A stretch of DNA of 64,000 nt from Rahnella victoriana (GTDB lineage Bacteria; Pseudomonadota; Gammaproteobacteria; Enterobacterales; Enterobacteriaceae): NCBI RefSeq assembly GCF_004330295.1, contig NZ_SJOJ01000003.1, positions 1 to 64,000 on the forward strand, written 5' to 3'. This document shows, piece after piece, positions 52,770 to 63,047 of this stretch. Positions within the stretch are counted from its first letter, which is position 1; every line of letters starts with the position of its first letter. A program made the translations under genes and the position numbers. The notes under the pieces are model-generated. The model was not told the origin of the DNA, did not search any database, and saw nothing but the letters and a program-made list of their open reading frames with translations.

Positions 52770-54164
52770 ATGACAAAGATTAAAACGTTGGCTTTATTAG
52801 TCGGGCTGGCTGTGTCTGCTCCGGCACTGGCAGCGGGTTCATCAGCCAGTCTGGAAGCCCGCATGGCGCAGCTTGAACAGCGTCTTCAGCAGGCAGAAGC
52901 GCGCGCGGAAACGGCAGAGAAACAAATCCAGCAACTGACGAAGCAGGATGTTAAACGCGAACAGGAAATTGCCAGCGTGAAAGAAGCCACGCCGGTAGAA
53001 GTTAAACAAGATGGAATATCCAAAGACAAACTGTTAACACTTAATGGTTTTGATAATTTAAAACTTTACGGCGATGTTGAATTTAATGTCGACGGTGCAA
53101 GTCGCAGCGGACAATTAACCTCCATCAGAACCGAGGATAATAAAAATTTCCGCGACGGAAATAATGAACGCTGGGATGTGAATGGTCGTTTATTAATCGG
53201 TCTTGACGGTTATCGCCGTAATGATAATGGCCAGTTCTCTGGTTTCTCCGTCCAGCCGACCGCCAATTTAAACGGCTCGATGGGCGTGGATGATGCCGCC
53301 TTCTTCTTCGGTGAAGAAAAAGACTGGATGGCAAAAATCGGCCGCTTCGAAGCCTACGACATGTTCCCGCTTAATCAGGATACCTTCATTGAGTATTCCG
53401 GTAACACCGCCAATGACCTGTATGCCGACGGCTACGGTTATGTCTACATGATGAAAGAAGGGCGCGGACGCAGTGACAGCGGCGGTAACATCCTGCTGAA
53501 CAAAAATCTCGGCAACTGGTATTTCGAGCTGAATACGCTGATGGAAGACGGCACGTCGCTGTATGCCGATCGCAACTATCACGGCAATCAGCTTGATAAT
53601 GATAAAAACACCGTTTACCTGCGCCCGATTATCGCCTGGAAAGGGGATGTCTTCTCGGTGGCGGCCGCGATGGAAACCAACGTCGTCAACAATGCGTATG
53701 GCTATAAAGATGGCGACGAGTTTGTCGATCAGTCCAAACGTAATGGTTACGGCATGACGATGACCTGGGACGGCCAGAAAGCTGACCCTGGAAACGGCAT
53801 CGTGGCGAACCTGAGTACCGCGTATATGGATGCGTCGGATGAAAAAGACTTCACCGTCGGGGCCAATGCGCTGTGGAAACGCTTCGAGCTGGGTTACATC
53901 TACGCGCACAACAAAATCGAAGACTTTAATATTAATGGCGTCCGCGCATCTGACTACGACGATGACTGGTTTGATGAACCGGGCGACTACGATATTCATA
54001 CCATTCACGCCAGTTACCTGATCCCGAACGTGATGGATATGCAGAACTTCAACGTCTATCTCGGTGCCTACGTCTCCATGCTCGAAGCGGATAAAACGTA
54101 CAGCAGCGATGACGACAGCGATCAGAGGTATGGGGCGCGGGTCCGCTTCAAATACTTCTTCTGA
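52770..54164 (+). CDS. Carbohydrate-type outer membrane porin (RafY-like)
   Basis: 464 residues: signal peptide ending ALA (residue 21), a coiled coil at about 25-72 (LEARMAQLEQRLQQAEARAE), then a beta-barrel rich in alternating aromatic and acidic residues and ending FKYFF, the classic terminal aromatic. The N-terminal coil followed by a barrel is the design of sugar porins such as RafY and ScrY. No sugar transporter, hydrolase or regulator is next to it, so the substrate is open. Acidic patches (DYDDDWFDEPGDYD) near the end are notable. Confidence 0.8.
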   Translation: MTKIKTLALLVGLAVSAPALAAGSSASLEARMAQLEQRLQQAEARAETAEKQIQQLTKQDVKREQEIASVKEATPVEVKQDGISKDKLLTLNGFDNLKLYGDVEFNVDGASRSGQLTSIRTEDNKNFRDGNNERWDVNGRLLIGLDGYRRNDNGQFSGFSVQPTANLNGSMGVDDAAFFFGEEKDWMAKIGRFEAYDMFPLNQDTFIEYSGNTANDLYADGYGYVYMMKEGRGRSDSGGNILLNKNLGNWYFELNTLMEDGTSLYADRNYHGNQLDNDKNTVYLRPIIAWKGDVFSVAAAMETNVVNNAYGYKDGDEFVDQSKRNGYGMTMTWDGQKADPGNGIVANLSTAYMDASDEKDFTVGANALWKRFELGYIYAHNKIEDFNINGVRASDYDDDWFDEPGDYDIHTIHASYLIPNVMDMQNFNVYLGAYVSMLEADKTYSSDDDSDQRYGARVRFKYFF

Positions 54165-54190
54165 TTACCCGTCATATTTCGCGTCACAGA

Positions 54191-54290
<100 letters not shown>

Positions 54291-54320
54291 TCCGATAAAC
54301 TGAATCGCTGAATCGGATGC

Positions 54321-54356
54321 AAAAAAAAGCCTGAGTGTAAACACTCAGGCTTTTTT
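54321..54356. terminator. Bidirectional terminator between the porin gene and fadE
   Basis: AAGCCTGAGTGT / ACACTCAGGCTT stem with A-run before and T-run after, between convergent genes. Confidence 0.92.
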
Positions 54357-54373
54357 ATCGGCTAATTATGGGT

Positions 54374-56842
54374 TCAGGCAGCTTCGGTGTGGCGGGGTTT
54401 CGCCTCATCCTTTTTTGCGCTGTCTTTCTCCGCTTCCGGCTTTTTCGCGGCCAGTTCATCCGGTTCAAACTCATCGACGTTGATTGAACGCAGACGGCTT
54501 TCTTCCGCACGGCTGAGAATACGGGCATCGTCGGCGCTCAGATGACCGGCATCCAGACCTTTTTGCGCCAGAATATCCAGACGGGTGAAGGGCAGTTTTT
54601 TACCCATCGCGTCGCACAGGCGTTTATGCACCGGTTCAGCGGCCAGAATATCCTGCAAGGCTTCTTCCAGCAGCCCGACCGGGTTGTGCTCGCTTGGCGT
54701 CAGATACTGACCACGGCCGATACGGCTGCGGGTGGCAGAAGGCACCTGAAGAATACGCGCCAGTTCGTGATCCAGACGGTCAGACGGTGCGGAATGCGCA
54801 CGGCCCAGCGGGAAAATCACCAGACGCATCACACCGGCCACAAAACGGTTCGGGAAGTTACGCAGCAAATCGTCGATAGCCACTTCGGCCTGGTGCAGAC
54901 AATCCTGCACGCCCCAGTGCACCAGCGGTAAATCCGCTTCGTTACAGCCTTCTTCGTCATAACGTTTCAGCGTCGCCGTCGCCAGATACATCTGGCTGAG
55001 GATATCGCCGAGACGGGCGGAAATGCGTTCACGACGTTTCAGGCTGCCACCGAGCACTCCCATCGACACATCGGCCAGCAGCGCCAGGTTGGCACTCAGG
55101 CGGTTGATGTGCTGATAGTAGCGGGCGGTTTGATCATTCACCGGGGTATCGCTGGTGCGTCCGCCGGTCAGACCCAACCAGAAACTGCGCATTTTGTTGC
55201 TGCCGACGTGGCCGATATGCCCGAACAGCGCGCGGTCGAAATCAACCAGATCGTTTTTCTCAGCCGCCGCCATTTCCCGCAGAACGTAAGGATGGCAACG
55301 GATTGCACCCTGTCCGAAGATGATCATGCTGCGGGTCAGAATGTTGGCACCTTCCACGGTGATGGCAATCGGCGCGCCCTGATAGGTACGGGCCACGAAG
55401 TTGCTGCTGCCGAGCATAATGCCTTTACCGCCGGTGATATCCATCGCATCCATCACGGCGCGCTGGCCACGGTGAGTACAGTGGTATTTGACGATAGCCG
55501 ACAGCACGGCCGGTTTTTCACCGAGCATAATGCCGTTAGTGATCAGCGTAGCGGCGGCATCCATTACATAAGCGTTACCGGCAATGCGTGCCAGCGGCTC
55601 TTCGATGCCTTCCATTTTACCGATCGGCAGTTTGAACTGACGGCGGATATAGGCGTAAGCGCCGGTCGCCAGCGCCAGAGATTTCAGGCTGCCGGTCGAG
55701 TTAGAAGGCAAGGTGATGCCACGGCCCACAGACAGACATTCCACCAGCATACGCCAGCCCTGACCGGCCATTTTCGGGCCGCCGATGATGTAGTCGATCG
55801 GCACAAAGATATCGCTGCCGCGCGTCGGACCGTTCTGGAACGGCACGTTGAGCGGGAAGTGACGGTGACCAATTTCGACACCGGCGGTGTCGGTCGGGAT
55901 CAGCGCACAGGTTATGCCCAACTCTGTTTCGTTGCCGAGCAGGTGATCGGGGTCTTTCAGTTTAAACGCCAGACCGAGCACGGTGGCGATAGGGGCCAGC
56001 GTGATATAGCGTTTGTTCCAGGTCAGGCGCATGCCGAGCACTTCTTTGCCCTGCCACTGGCCTTTACACACAATCCCGAAATCCGGAATGGCGCCGGCAT
56101 CGGAACCCGCTTCCGGGCTGGTCAGTGCGAAACACGGAATTTCCAGACCTTCGGCCAGACGCGGCAGATAGTGATCTTTCTGCTCCTGCGTACCGTAATG
56201 TTGCAACAGTTCGCCCGGACCGAGGGAGTTTGGCACGCCGACGGTGATCGCCAGAATACCTGACACACCGGCCAGTTTTTGCAGCACCCGCGCCTGAGCG
56301 TAAGCGGAGAATTCCAGACCGCCGTATTCTTTCTTAATGATCATCGCGAAGAAACGGTGTTTTTTCAGATAGGCCCACAGTTCCGGCGGCAAATCAGCCA
56401 GTTCATGGGTGATCTGGAAATCATTCGCCATGCGACAGGCTTCTTCTACCGGCCCGTCAATAAAGCGTTGTTCTTCTTCCGTCAGCTGCTGCTCAGGATA
56501 ATCCTGCAATTTTTTCCAGTCCGGCTTGCCGCCAAACAGGTCGCCTTCCCACCAGGTCGTCCCGGCTTCAATGGCTTCTTTTTCCGTGCGTGACATCGCG
56601 GGCATCACTTTACGGAAGGTTCGAAGTGCCGGGCCGGAGAACAATGAACGGCGCAGGGCCGGGATATTGAAGGGCAGAAGAATGATCGCCAGCGGCAGCA
56701 ACAGCCACAGCGTCCACAGATTAAGGGCACCCATAGCAGCCGTAAACGCCAGTAAAATCAGGCTGCTGAAGGCAAGATTGACCTTGTGGTAGAACAACGC
56801 ACCAAGGATCACGACAAATGCAACAATGCTAAGAACCATCAT
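54374..56842 (-). CDS. fadE: Acyl-CoA dehydrogenase FadE
   Basis: 822-residue long-type acyl-CoA dehydrogenase close to E. coli FadE. It has an N-terminal membrane anchor of two hydrophobic segments (about 1-60), the dehydrogenase domain with [18 protein letters not shown] and [13 protein letters not shown], and an extra C-terminal domain. It carries out the first oxidation step of fatty-acid breakdown. I start at the ATG at 56842, with AGGAG seven bases before; the frame to 56890 is not conserved. The C-terminal tail is lysine/glutamate-rich and longer than in E. coli. Confidence 0.95.
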   Translation of the reverse strand: MMVLSIVAFVVILGALFYHKVNLAFSSLILLAFTAAMGALNLWTLWLLLPLAIILLPFNIPALRRSLFSGPALRTFRKVMPAMSRTEKEAIEAGTTWWEGDLFGGKPDWKKLQDYPEQQLTEEEQRFIDGPVEEACRMANDFQITHELADLPPELWAYLKKHRFFAMIIKKEYGGLEFSAYAQARVLQKLAGVSGILAITVGVPNSLGPGELLQHYGTQEQKDHYLPRLAEGLEIPCFALTSPEAGSDAGAIPDFGIVCKGQWQGKEVLGMRLTWNKRYITLAPIATVLGLAFKLKDPDHLLGNETELGITCALIPTDTAGVEIGHRHFPLNVPFQNGPTRGSDIFVPIDYIIGGPKMAGQGWRMLVECLSVGRGITLPSNSTGSLKSLALATGAYAYIRRQFKLPIGKMEGIEEPLARIAGNAYVMDAAATLITNGIMLGEKPAVLSAIVKYHCTHRGQRAVMDAMDITGGKGIMLGSSNFVARTYQGAPIAITVEGANILTRSMIIFGQGAIRCHPYVLREMAAAEKNDLVDFDRALFGHIGHVGSNKMRSFWLGLTGGRTSDTPVNDQTARYYQHINRLSANLALLADVSMGVLGGSLKRRERISARLGDILSQMYLATATLKRYDEEGCNEADLPLVHWGVQDCLHQAEVAIDDLLRNFPNRFVAGVMRLVIFPLGRAHSAPSDRLDHELARILQVPSATRSRIGRGQYLTPSEHNPVGLLEEALQDILAAEPVHKRLCDAMGKKLPFTRLDILAQKGLDAGHLSADDARILSRAEESRLRSINVDEFEPDELAAKKPEAEKDSAKKDEAKPRHTEAA

Positions 56843-56861
56843 AGTAAAGCTCCTGAGTAGT

Positions 56862-56878
56862 AGGAGGTCTGACCTGTT
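56862..56878. promoter_or_regulatory. Candidate FadR operator of fadE
   Basis: AGGAGGTCTGACCTGTT has the GGTC-T-GACC core dyad of FadR sites and lies 20 bases upstream of the fadE start, where binding would block transcription without long-chain acyl-CoA. Confidence 0.6.
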
Positions 56879-57111
56879 GTAGGGATACAATGGTTTTAGT
56901 TCATGCTCATTTCTTTATCAATGTGTTTACATACTAATTACAACACAGCTCACAAACCGGCCGCACGATGGGTCAAAAACAGAAACTATCGGAATCATTA
57001 CCGCTTCATTGCTTCTCGCAGTTTCGGCTTTCCGTTAAACTGCACGGCGGAACGTTTTATTGCTATCGGCCGTGTTGAAACCGGCTGCAAATGGACATAA
57101 AAGAGGCTGCT

Positions 57112-57693
57112 ATGTACCAGGATATTATCCGTACTGAACTGAACGAAGCTGCTGACACGCTGAATAAATTCATCAGCGATCCGGCAAATATTGAGTCTAT
57201 TCAACGTGCAGCAGTGCTGCTGGCAGATTCATTCAAAGCGGGCGGGAAAGTGATTTCCTGCGGTAACGGCGGTTCACATTGTGACGCCATGCATTTCGCT
57301 GAAGAACTGACTGGCCGCTACCGTGAAAACCGTCCGGGCTATCCGGCCATCGCCATTTCTGACGTCAGCCACATTTCCTGTGTCGGCAACGATTTCGGCT
57401 ACGAATATATCTTCTCCCGTTATCTGGAAGCGGTTGGCCAGAAGGGCGACGTGCTGCTGGGCATCTCCACCTCCGGTAACTCCGGCAACGTGATCAAAGC
57501 CATCGAAGCCGCCCGTGCCAAAGGCATGAAAGTCATCACCCTGACCGGTAAAGACGGCGGGAAAATGGACGGCTCAGCCGACGTGGAAATCCGCGTTCCG
57601 CACTTTGGTTTCGCTGACCGCGTGCAGGAAATCCACATTAAAGTGATTCATATCCTGATTCTCTTAATCGAAAAAGAAATGGCAAAGGCATAA
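57112..57693 (+). CDS. gmhA: Sedoheptulose-7-phosphate isomerase
   Basis: 193-residue SIS-domain protein matching E. coli GmhA (LpcA): [45 protein letters not shown] and [15 protein letters not shown]. It makes D-glycero-D-manno-heptose 7-phosphate, the first step to the heptose of lipopolysaccharide inner core. I use the ATG at 57112; an ATG seven codons earlier (MDIKEAA) covers the ribosome site. Confidence 0.96.
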   Translation: MYQDIIRTELNEAADTLNKFISDPANIESIQRAAVLLADSFKAGGKVISCGNGGSHCDAMHFAEELTGRYRENRPGYPAIAISDVSHISCVGNDFGYEYIFSRYLEAVGQKGDVLLGISTSGNSGNVIKAIEAARAKGMKVITLTGKDGGKMDGSADVEIRVPHFGFADRVQEIHIKVIHILILLIEKEMAKA

Positions 57694-57719
57694 GATTTTT
57701 GCCGTAAAGGAGGCAGGTG

Positions 57720-58487
57720 ATGTGCGAATTGCTCGGGATGAGCGCTAACGTTCCTACTGATATTTGTTTCAGTTTCAGTGGATTAGTGCAGCGCGGTGGC
57801 GGGACTGGCCCGCATAAGGACGGCTGGGGCATTACCTTTTATGAAGGGAATGGCTGTCGTACTTTTAAAGATCCGACGCCCAGTTTTAATTCGCCCATTG
57901 CCCGCCTTGTTCAGGAATACCCGATCAAATCCTGCGCGGTGATTTCCCATATTCGTCAGGCAAACCGTGGCGAAGTGGCGCTGGAAAATACCCATCCGTT
58001 TACCCGCGAACTGTGGGGTCGCAACTGGACCTACGCGCATAACGGTCAGCTTCGCGGTTACCGCCAGCTCGATACCGGTACGCTGCGTCCGGTCGGTCAG
58101 ACCGACAGCGAATACGCGTTCTGCTGGTTGCTGCACAAACTCACGCAGCGTTATCCACGCCGCCCGGCAAGCTGGCCGCCGGTGTTTCGCTATATTGCGT
58201 CGCTGGCTGATGAGTTACGGCAGAAAGGGGTGTTTAACATGTTGCTGTCGGATGGCAATTTCGTCATGGCGTACTGCTCAACGAATCTGCACTGGATCAC
58301 ACGGCGCGCACCTTTTGGCAAGGCGACGTTGTTGGATCAGGATGTGGAAATTGATTTTCAGCAGCAGACGACACCGGATGATGTCGTCACCGTGATTGCC
58401 ACGCAACCGCTGACGGCAAACGAAACCTGGAACAAGATTGCTCCAGGCGAATTCGCGTTATTTCACCGGGGCGAACGCCAGCTGTGA
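57720..58487 (+). CDS. yafJ: Class II glutamine amidotransferase family protein YafJ
   Basis: 255 residues, E. coli length. After Met removal the N-terminal residue is Cys (MCELLGM), the nucleophile of Ntn glutaminases; [25 protein letters not shown] and [19 protein letters not shown] are the further active-site parts. The amination acceptor is unknown. AAAGGAGG precedes the ATG; the in-frame GTG one codon before would bury the Cys and is rejected. Its 3' end overlaps that of yafK by 30 bases. Confidence 0.94.
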   Translation: MCELLGMSANVPTDICFSFSGLVQRGGGTGPHKDGWGITFYEGNGCRTFKDPTPSFNSPIARLVQEYPIKSCAVISHIRQANRGEVALENTHPFTRELWGRNWTYAHNGQLRGYRQLDTGTLRPVGQTDSEYAFCWLLHKLTQRYPRRPASWPPVFRYIASLADELRQKGVFNMLLSDGNFVMAYCSTNLHWITRRAPFGKATLLDQDVEIDFQQQTTPDDVVTVIATQPLTANETWNKIAPGEFALFHRGERQL

Positions 58488-59183
58488 AGACAGCGGGGTG
58501 TTGGACAATGGCTGCAACACTTCATACTTACCGTCACTTACCACAACATTCGGTGGCTGGTGATGTTTCTCAAAGTAAGCATATCCCGGCTGCAACTGGC
58601 TCCAGAAGCTGTAGTAGCTGGAGTTCTTATGCGCTTTCATATTGGCATCGGTCATTTTGAACGGGTAGATGCTGATTTGCAGATTACGCTGTCCGAACTG
58701 GAATGCCGCCTGCACGTAGGTGAAGATTTCGTCCATATAGCCGTCGGTCATCGCATAGCAACCGATAGACTTACAGTTACCGTGGATCATCAGATACTTA
58801 CCTGAATACCCCTGCGAGATATCATACGCATTCGGGAAACCGATGTTGATGGCGCGATAAAAGCGGCTGTCGGGTTTCAGGTGGTGAATATCCACGTTGT
58901 AGAAACCTTCCGGGCTTTTGAAATCACCTTCGCGACGTTTATTTCCCAAACCGCCGGAAAAATCGCAGATGCCATAGCTGCCGATCAGGCGAAATTCGCC
59001 GTCGAGCTGGGCATACAATTCGAGTTTACGTTCTTGTTTGAAGATCTGGATATAAACCGGAGCGCCTAATAATTGCTTTTTAAGCGTCGCGTTGACCGGA
59101 ACAGCATCGCTGGCCACGGCGTAATTTGCTGTAAATAAAGGCAAACTGAGGAGCATCGCAAGAAACAGCGCGATTCTGATCAT
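58458..59183 (-). CDS. yafK: YkuD-fold murein L,D-transpeptidase-family protein YafK (DpaA/LdtF)
   Basis: 241 residues: signal peptide ending near YAVA, then a YkuD domain with [14 protein letters not shown] holding His134 and the catalytic Cys142. In E. coli this protein removes Braun lipoprotein from peptidoglycan rather than cross-linking it. It is convergent with yafJ, and the last ten codons of yafK overlap the end of yafJ. Confidence 0.92.
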   Translation of the reverse strand: MIRIALFLAMLLSLPLFTANYAVASDAVPVNATLKKQLLGAPVYIQIFKQERKLELYAQLDGEFRLIGSYGICDFSGGLGNKRREGDFKSPEGFYNVDIHHLKPDSRFYRAINIGFPNAYDISQGYSGKYLMIHGNCKSIGCYAMTDGYMDEIFTYVQAAFQFGQRNLQISIYPFKMTDANMKAHKNSSYYSFWSQLQPGYAYFEKHHQPPNVVVSDGKYEVLQPLSNTPLSSQLAFAPVK

Positions 59184-59432
59184 TCTAAATCCTGCTTGGT
59201 AATAATGTCGATTATGTTGTCTACAGCTGAAGTGCCTGTAAGACCGCCACTGATTTTCTTCTTATGTACTGCCTGTCTGAAACGATGCCATATTAATACT
59301 GATTAATTTTTTAGCAATCACCAAATAATGAATAATGAGTTTCGATATCGGAAATTTATTACGTTGCCATCAATGGTGATTAATTAAGCGAAATTAACCA
59401 ACATTTTCTGTGTTGGAAATCTCCTCACTCAA

Positions 59433-59448
59433 CTGTATACTTATACAG
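59433..59448 (+). promoter_or_regulatory. LexA box of dinB
   Basis: CTGTATACTTATACAG is a perfect CTGT-N8-ACAG SOS box, 16 bases upstream of the dinB start codon. Confidence 0.93.
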
Positions 59449-59464
59449 TCATTGGGGGAGGGCT

Positions 59465-60559
59465 ATGCGTAAAATCATTCATGTGGATATGGACTGCTTT
59501 TTCGCGGCCGTCGAGATGCGCGATGATCCTTCCCTGCGCGACATTCCTATTGCTATCGGCGGCAGTCGTGACCGCCGTGGCGTCATCAGCACCGCCAATT
59601 ATCCGGCCCGCAAGTTCGGCGTCCACAGCGCAATGCCCACCGGCATGGCCCTGAAACTGTGTCCGCACCTGAAAGTCATTCCCGGCCGAATGGACGCGTA
59701 TAAAGAAGCCTCTGACCACATTCGTGAAATCTTCGCGCGTTATACGCCATTGATCGAACCGCTGTCACTCGACGAAGCTTATCTGGATGTTTCCGACGCG
59801 ACTCAATGCAACGGTTCTGCGACGCTTATCGCCGCCGAAATTCGTCAGGCCATTTTTGATGAGATCAACCTGACGGCGTCAGCGGGCATTGCGCCGATCA
59901 AATTTCTGGCAAAAATCGCCTCGGATCTGAACAAACCCAACGGCCAGTTTGTTATCACGCCCGATAAAGTGGAGGCGTTTTTACAGGATCTGCCGCTGAG
60001 TAAAATCCCCGGCGTCGGCAAAGTCACCGCCCAGCGTTTGCAGGAGCAGGGGTTAATCACCTGCGGCGATGTGCAACGTTATGATCTGGCTAAATTACTT
60101 AAACGTTTTGGCAAATTTGGCCGTGTCTTATGGGAGCGTTGTCAGGGCATCGACGAGCGTGAGATTTCTCCCGAACGCTTGCGCAAATCGGTCGGTGTGG
60201 AACGTACGCTGGCCGAAGATATTCACAGCTGGGAAGAGTGCGTGGCGCTGATCGACCGTTTGTATCCTGAGTTGCACAGACGCCTGCTTCGCGTAAGCCC
60301 GGAACTGCGCATCGCCCGGCAGGGGGTCAAACTCAAATTCCATGATTTCCAGCAGACGACGCAGGAACACGTCTGGCCGGTGCTGAATAAAGAGGATTTA
60401 CTGAAAGTCGCGCGGGAAGCGTGGGAACAGCGGCGCGGCGGAAGGGGAGTCAGACTGGTGGGATTGCATGTGACGTTACAGGATCCGCAGATAGAGCGGC
60501 AGCTATTGTTAGATTTAAACTCCTCCCCCTGCGAAGGGGGAGGCTGGGAGGGGGTTTAG
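59465..60559 (+). CDS. dinB: DNA polymerase IV with repeat-derived C-terminal tail
   Basis: 364-residue Y-family polymerase. Catalytic Asp8, Asp103 and Glu104 ([23 protein letters not shown]) are at E. coli numbering. It makes error-prone translesion synthesis under SOS control. E. coli DinB is 351 residues and ends with the clamp-binding QLVLGL. Here QLLLDL is at 346-351 and is followed by 13 extra residues ([13 protein letters not shown]) encoded by the composite repeat at 60520. The tail could weaken clamp binding, which relies on a free C-terminus in E. coli; this is inference. Confidence 0.95.
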   Translation: MRKIIHVDMDCFFAAVEMRDDPSLRDIPIAIGGSRDRRGVISTANYPARKFGVHSAMPTGMALKLCPHLKVIPGRMDAYKEASDHIREIFARYTPLIEPLSLDEAYLDVSDATQCNGSATLIAAEIRQAIFDEINLTASAGIAPIKFLAKIASDLNKPNGQFVITPDKVEAFLQDLPLSKIPGVGKVTAQRLQEQGLITCGDVQRYDLAKLLKRFGKFGRVLWERCQGIDEREISPERLRKSVGVERTLAEDIHSWEECVALIDRLYPELHRRLLRVSPELRIARQGVKLKFHDFQQTTQEHVWPVLNKEDLLKVAREAWEQRRGGRGVRLVGLHVTLQDPQIERQLLLDLNSSPCEGGGWEGV

Positions 60560-60649
60560 CGGGCAAAATCAATGCCTGAGAAAACTTCAATCAACTGATT
60601 TTGCTTTAATACCCCACCCCACCCCAGCCCTCCCCTTCGCAGGGGAGGG
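60520..60649. repeat. Composite GC-rich palindromic repeat, copy 2 (inverted)
   Basis: The reverse complement of this 130-base stretch follows copy 1 (29632-29758): a left hairpin with CCCTCCCC/GGGGAGGG arms, a GGGGTGGGG run, a loose centre with GTTTTCTC, an ACCCCCTCCC run and a right hairpin with CCTCCCCC/GGGGGAGG arms. It lies between dinB and pepD and begins within the dinB reading frame. Confidence 0.82.
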
Positions 60650-60657
60650 TGCAAAAA

Positions 60658-62118
60658 TTAACCGCGTTCAGGAATCGCTTTCAGCAGCGCCGTCAGCAGT
60701 TTCCAGTACAGCTCGACGCTGGCGATTTCAACCTGCTCATCCGGCGAGTGCGGGCCGGTGATGGTTGGCCCGATGGAGACCATGTCCATGTCCGGGTACG
60801 GTTTTTTGAACAGACCGCATTCCAGACCGGCGTGGATCACCATGATGTTCGGGGTTTTGTTGAACAGCGTCTGGTAAGTTTCACGCACCAGCGTCATTAC
60901 CGGTGAGCTTGGCTCAGGTTTCCAGCCAGGGTAGCTGCCTTTTGCCAGACTTTTCGCGCCTGCCAGTTCGCTCAGTGAATTGAGCATGCTGACCACATAT
61001 TCTTTGCCGCTGTCGATCAGAGAGCGGATCAGGCTGTTGATCGCCACTTCGTCATCTTTCATGGTGACCACACCGACGTTCAGCGAGGTTTCTACCACGC
61101 CTTTCACGTCATCACTCATGCGGATCACGCCGTTTGGCGTCGCGTTCAGCAGGGCAAGGAATTTACCCTGAGTTTCAGCGGTCAGCGCTTTCGCGTTGCT
61201 TTCAGCCGCTTCCACCACCAGAGCAATTTTCTTCTCTACCGCTGACAGTTCGAACTGAATGGTCGCCAGGAATTCCTGAGCTGCCGCTTTCAGTGCGTCT
61301 GCTTTATCCGCTGCAACTGCTAACGTCACGATCGCTTCACGCGGGATCGCGTTACGCAGTGTACCGCCGGTGAAGTCCAGCACGCGCAGGCCGAGCGCGT
61401 CGGTGTTGTCAGCCAGGAAACGTGCCAGCAGTTTGCTGGCGTTGCCCAGACCCAAATGGATTTCAGCGCCGGAGTGGCCGCCTTTCAGACCTTTCAGGGT
61501 CAGTTTCAGCGTGGTGAAACCAGCCGGTACCGCTTCACGGCTCAGGGGCAGTGTGGCAGTAAAATCAATCCCGCCGGCGCAACCCATGTAGATTTCGCCT
61601 TCGGTTTCGGAATCGGTGTTGATCAGGATTTCAGACTGTAACCAGTTTGGTTGCAGGCCAAATGCGCCCGCCATGCCGGTTTCTTCGGTCATGGTCAGCA
61701 GCACTTCCAGCGGGCCGTGTTCTACGCTGTCATCAGCCAGCACCGCCAGCGCGGACGCCATACCGATACCGTTGTCAGAACCCAGCGTGGTGCCGCGGGC
61801 TTTTACCCAACCGTCTTCGATGAACGGCTGGATCGGATCTTTAGTGAAATCGTGAACGGTATCGTTGTTCTTCTGCGGCACCATGTCGAGGTGCGCCTGC
61901 AGGGCAACGGCTTTGCGGTTTTCCATGCCTTTGGTGGCCGGTTTGCGCAGCAAAATGTTGCCAACTTCATCACGCTCAGCGTGGATACCTTTTTCCTGTG
62001 CCCATTCAACGATGTGTTTTGCCAGTTCTTCTTCATGGTAAGAAGGGTGCGGAATAGAACAGATTTTGGCAAAAATATCCCACAACGGTTGTGGCGAAAG
62101 CTGAGACAGTTCAGACAC
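60658..62118 (-). CDS. pepD: Aminoacyl-histidine dipeptidase (peptidase D)
   Basis: 486-residue M20 dipeptidase. QAHLDMVPQ and GTTLGSDNGIGMA carry the metal ligands, LLTMTEETGMAGAFGL the catalytic Glu, and HAGLECGLF a further ligand region. It splits carnosine-type and other dipeptides in the cytoplasm. The stop is 8 bases beyond the repeat element. Confidence 0.95.
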   Translation of the reverse strand: MSELSQLSPQPLWDIFAKICSIPHPSYHEEELAKHIVEWAQEKGIHAERDEVGNILLRKPATKGMENRKAVALQAHLDMVPQKNNDTVHDFTKDPIQPFIEDGWVKARGTTLGSDNGIGMASALAVLADDSVEHGPLEVLLTMTEETGMAGAFGLQPNWLQSEILINTDSETEGEIYMGCAGGIDFTATLPLSREAVPAGFTTLKLTLKGLKGGHSGAEIHLGLGNASKLLARFLADNTDALGLRVLDFTGGTLRNAIPREAIVTLAVAADKADALKAAAQEFLATIQFELSAVEKKIALVVEAAESNAKALTAETQGKFLALLNATPNGVIRMSDDVKGVVETSLNVGVVTMKDDEVAINSLIRSLIDSGKEYVVSMLNSLSELAGAKSLAKGSYPGWKPEPSSPVMTLVRETYQTLFNKTPNIMVIHAGLECGLFKKPYPDMDMVSIGPTITGPHSPDEQVEIASVELYWKLLTALLKAIPERG

Positions 62119-62411
62119 TATAAGTCTCCTGTAACAGTCAGCTCATTCAGGCTCCATTTGCAGGGGAACTGATTGAGATGCTGTAGATTTAAGGTTAAGT
62201 AATCCCCGCCAGACTGTGTGGCGAGTGGCCTGACAGAATATCACTTAATCTTAACCTGTGCGCGGGCGCGGGGAGAAATTCCGGGATTTTTGGGTCGCTG
62301 AGGCCAGATAACCACTGGTTTTTGTGAGCCGGACTCACTATAATCTCGCGCAACCTTTTTTCCCCCCATTATTTTTTTAGAAGCCGATAATTCACTGGCT
62401 GGGACACCTTT

Positions 62412-62870
62412 ATGAGCGAAAAATACGTTGTAACCTGGGACATGCTGCAAATCCACGCCCGTACCATGGCTAAACGCCTGCTGCCGGCAGAACAATGGAA
62501 AGGCATTATTGCCGTCAGCCGTGGCGGTCTGGTCCCTGCAGCGTTGCTGGCTCGCGAGCTGTGCATCCGCCATGTGGATACCGTGTGTATCTCCAGCTAC
62601 GACCATGATAATCAGCGCGAAATGCAGGTGCTGAAACGCGCAGAAGGCGACGGTGAAGGCTTCATCGTGATCGACGATCTGGTTGATACCGGCGGCACCG
62701 CGAAAGCGATCCGCGAAATGTATCCGAAAGCGCATTTCATCACTATCTTCGCCAAACCGGCGGGCGCACCGCTGGTCGATGACTACGTGGTAGACATCCC
62801 GCAGAACACCTGGATCGAGCAGCCGTGGGATATGGGGGTCATCTTTGTGCCTCCATTAGTGGGTAAGTAA
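62412..62870 (+). CDS. gpt: Xanthine-guanine phosphoribosyltransferase
   Basis: 152 residues, E. coli length. [17 protein letters not shown] is the PRPP-binding loop, [17 protein letters not shown] precedes it, and [16 protein letters not shown] is the purine-binding end. It salvages guanine and xanthine. A TATAAT at 62339-62344 lies upstream without a strong -35; the ribosome site is weak. It is divergent from pepD across 293 bases otherwise empty. Confidence 0.96.
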   Translation: MSEKYVVTWDMLQIHARTMAKRLLPAEQWKGIIAVSRGGLVPAALLARELCIRHVDTVCISSYDHDNQREMQVLKRAEGDGEGFIVIDDLVDTGGTAKAIREMYPKAHFITIFAKPAGAPLVDDYVVDIPQNTWIEQPWDMGVIFVPPLVGK

Positions 62871-62889
62871 TTTCCCCTTAGTGTTTATA

Positions 62890-62918
62890 AACGCCTGGCT
62901 TATTGCCGGGCGTTTTGC
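62890..62918 (+). terminator. Terminator after gpt
   Basis: AACGCCTGGC / GCCGGGCGTT stem (one T-G pair) with a TTATT loop, followed by TTGCTTTTG. Confidence 0.8.
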
Positions 62919-63047
62919 TTTTGTTGACTTGAAATCCTTTCCGCTTGACCTCACACCTCACATGTCGCAACGTGGGCGGGTTATAATCCCGTCCAGAAAT
63001 GATCGCCTGCGGGCGACCTGCTGCTTGCTAACGGAGGATCTTGCATT

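Noticed and set aside
55109-56263. 384-codon open frame opposite fadE
   Set aside because: Antisense shadow; the fadE product is strongly conserved through this interval and the other frame has no recognised motif.
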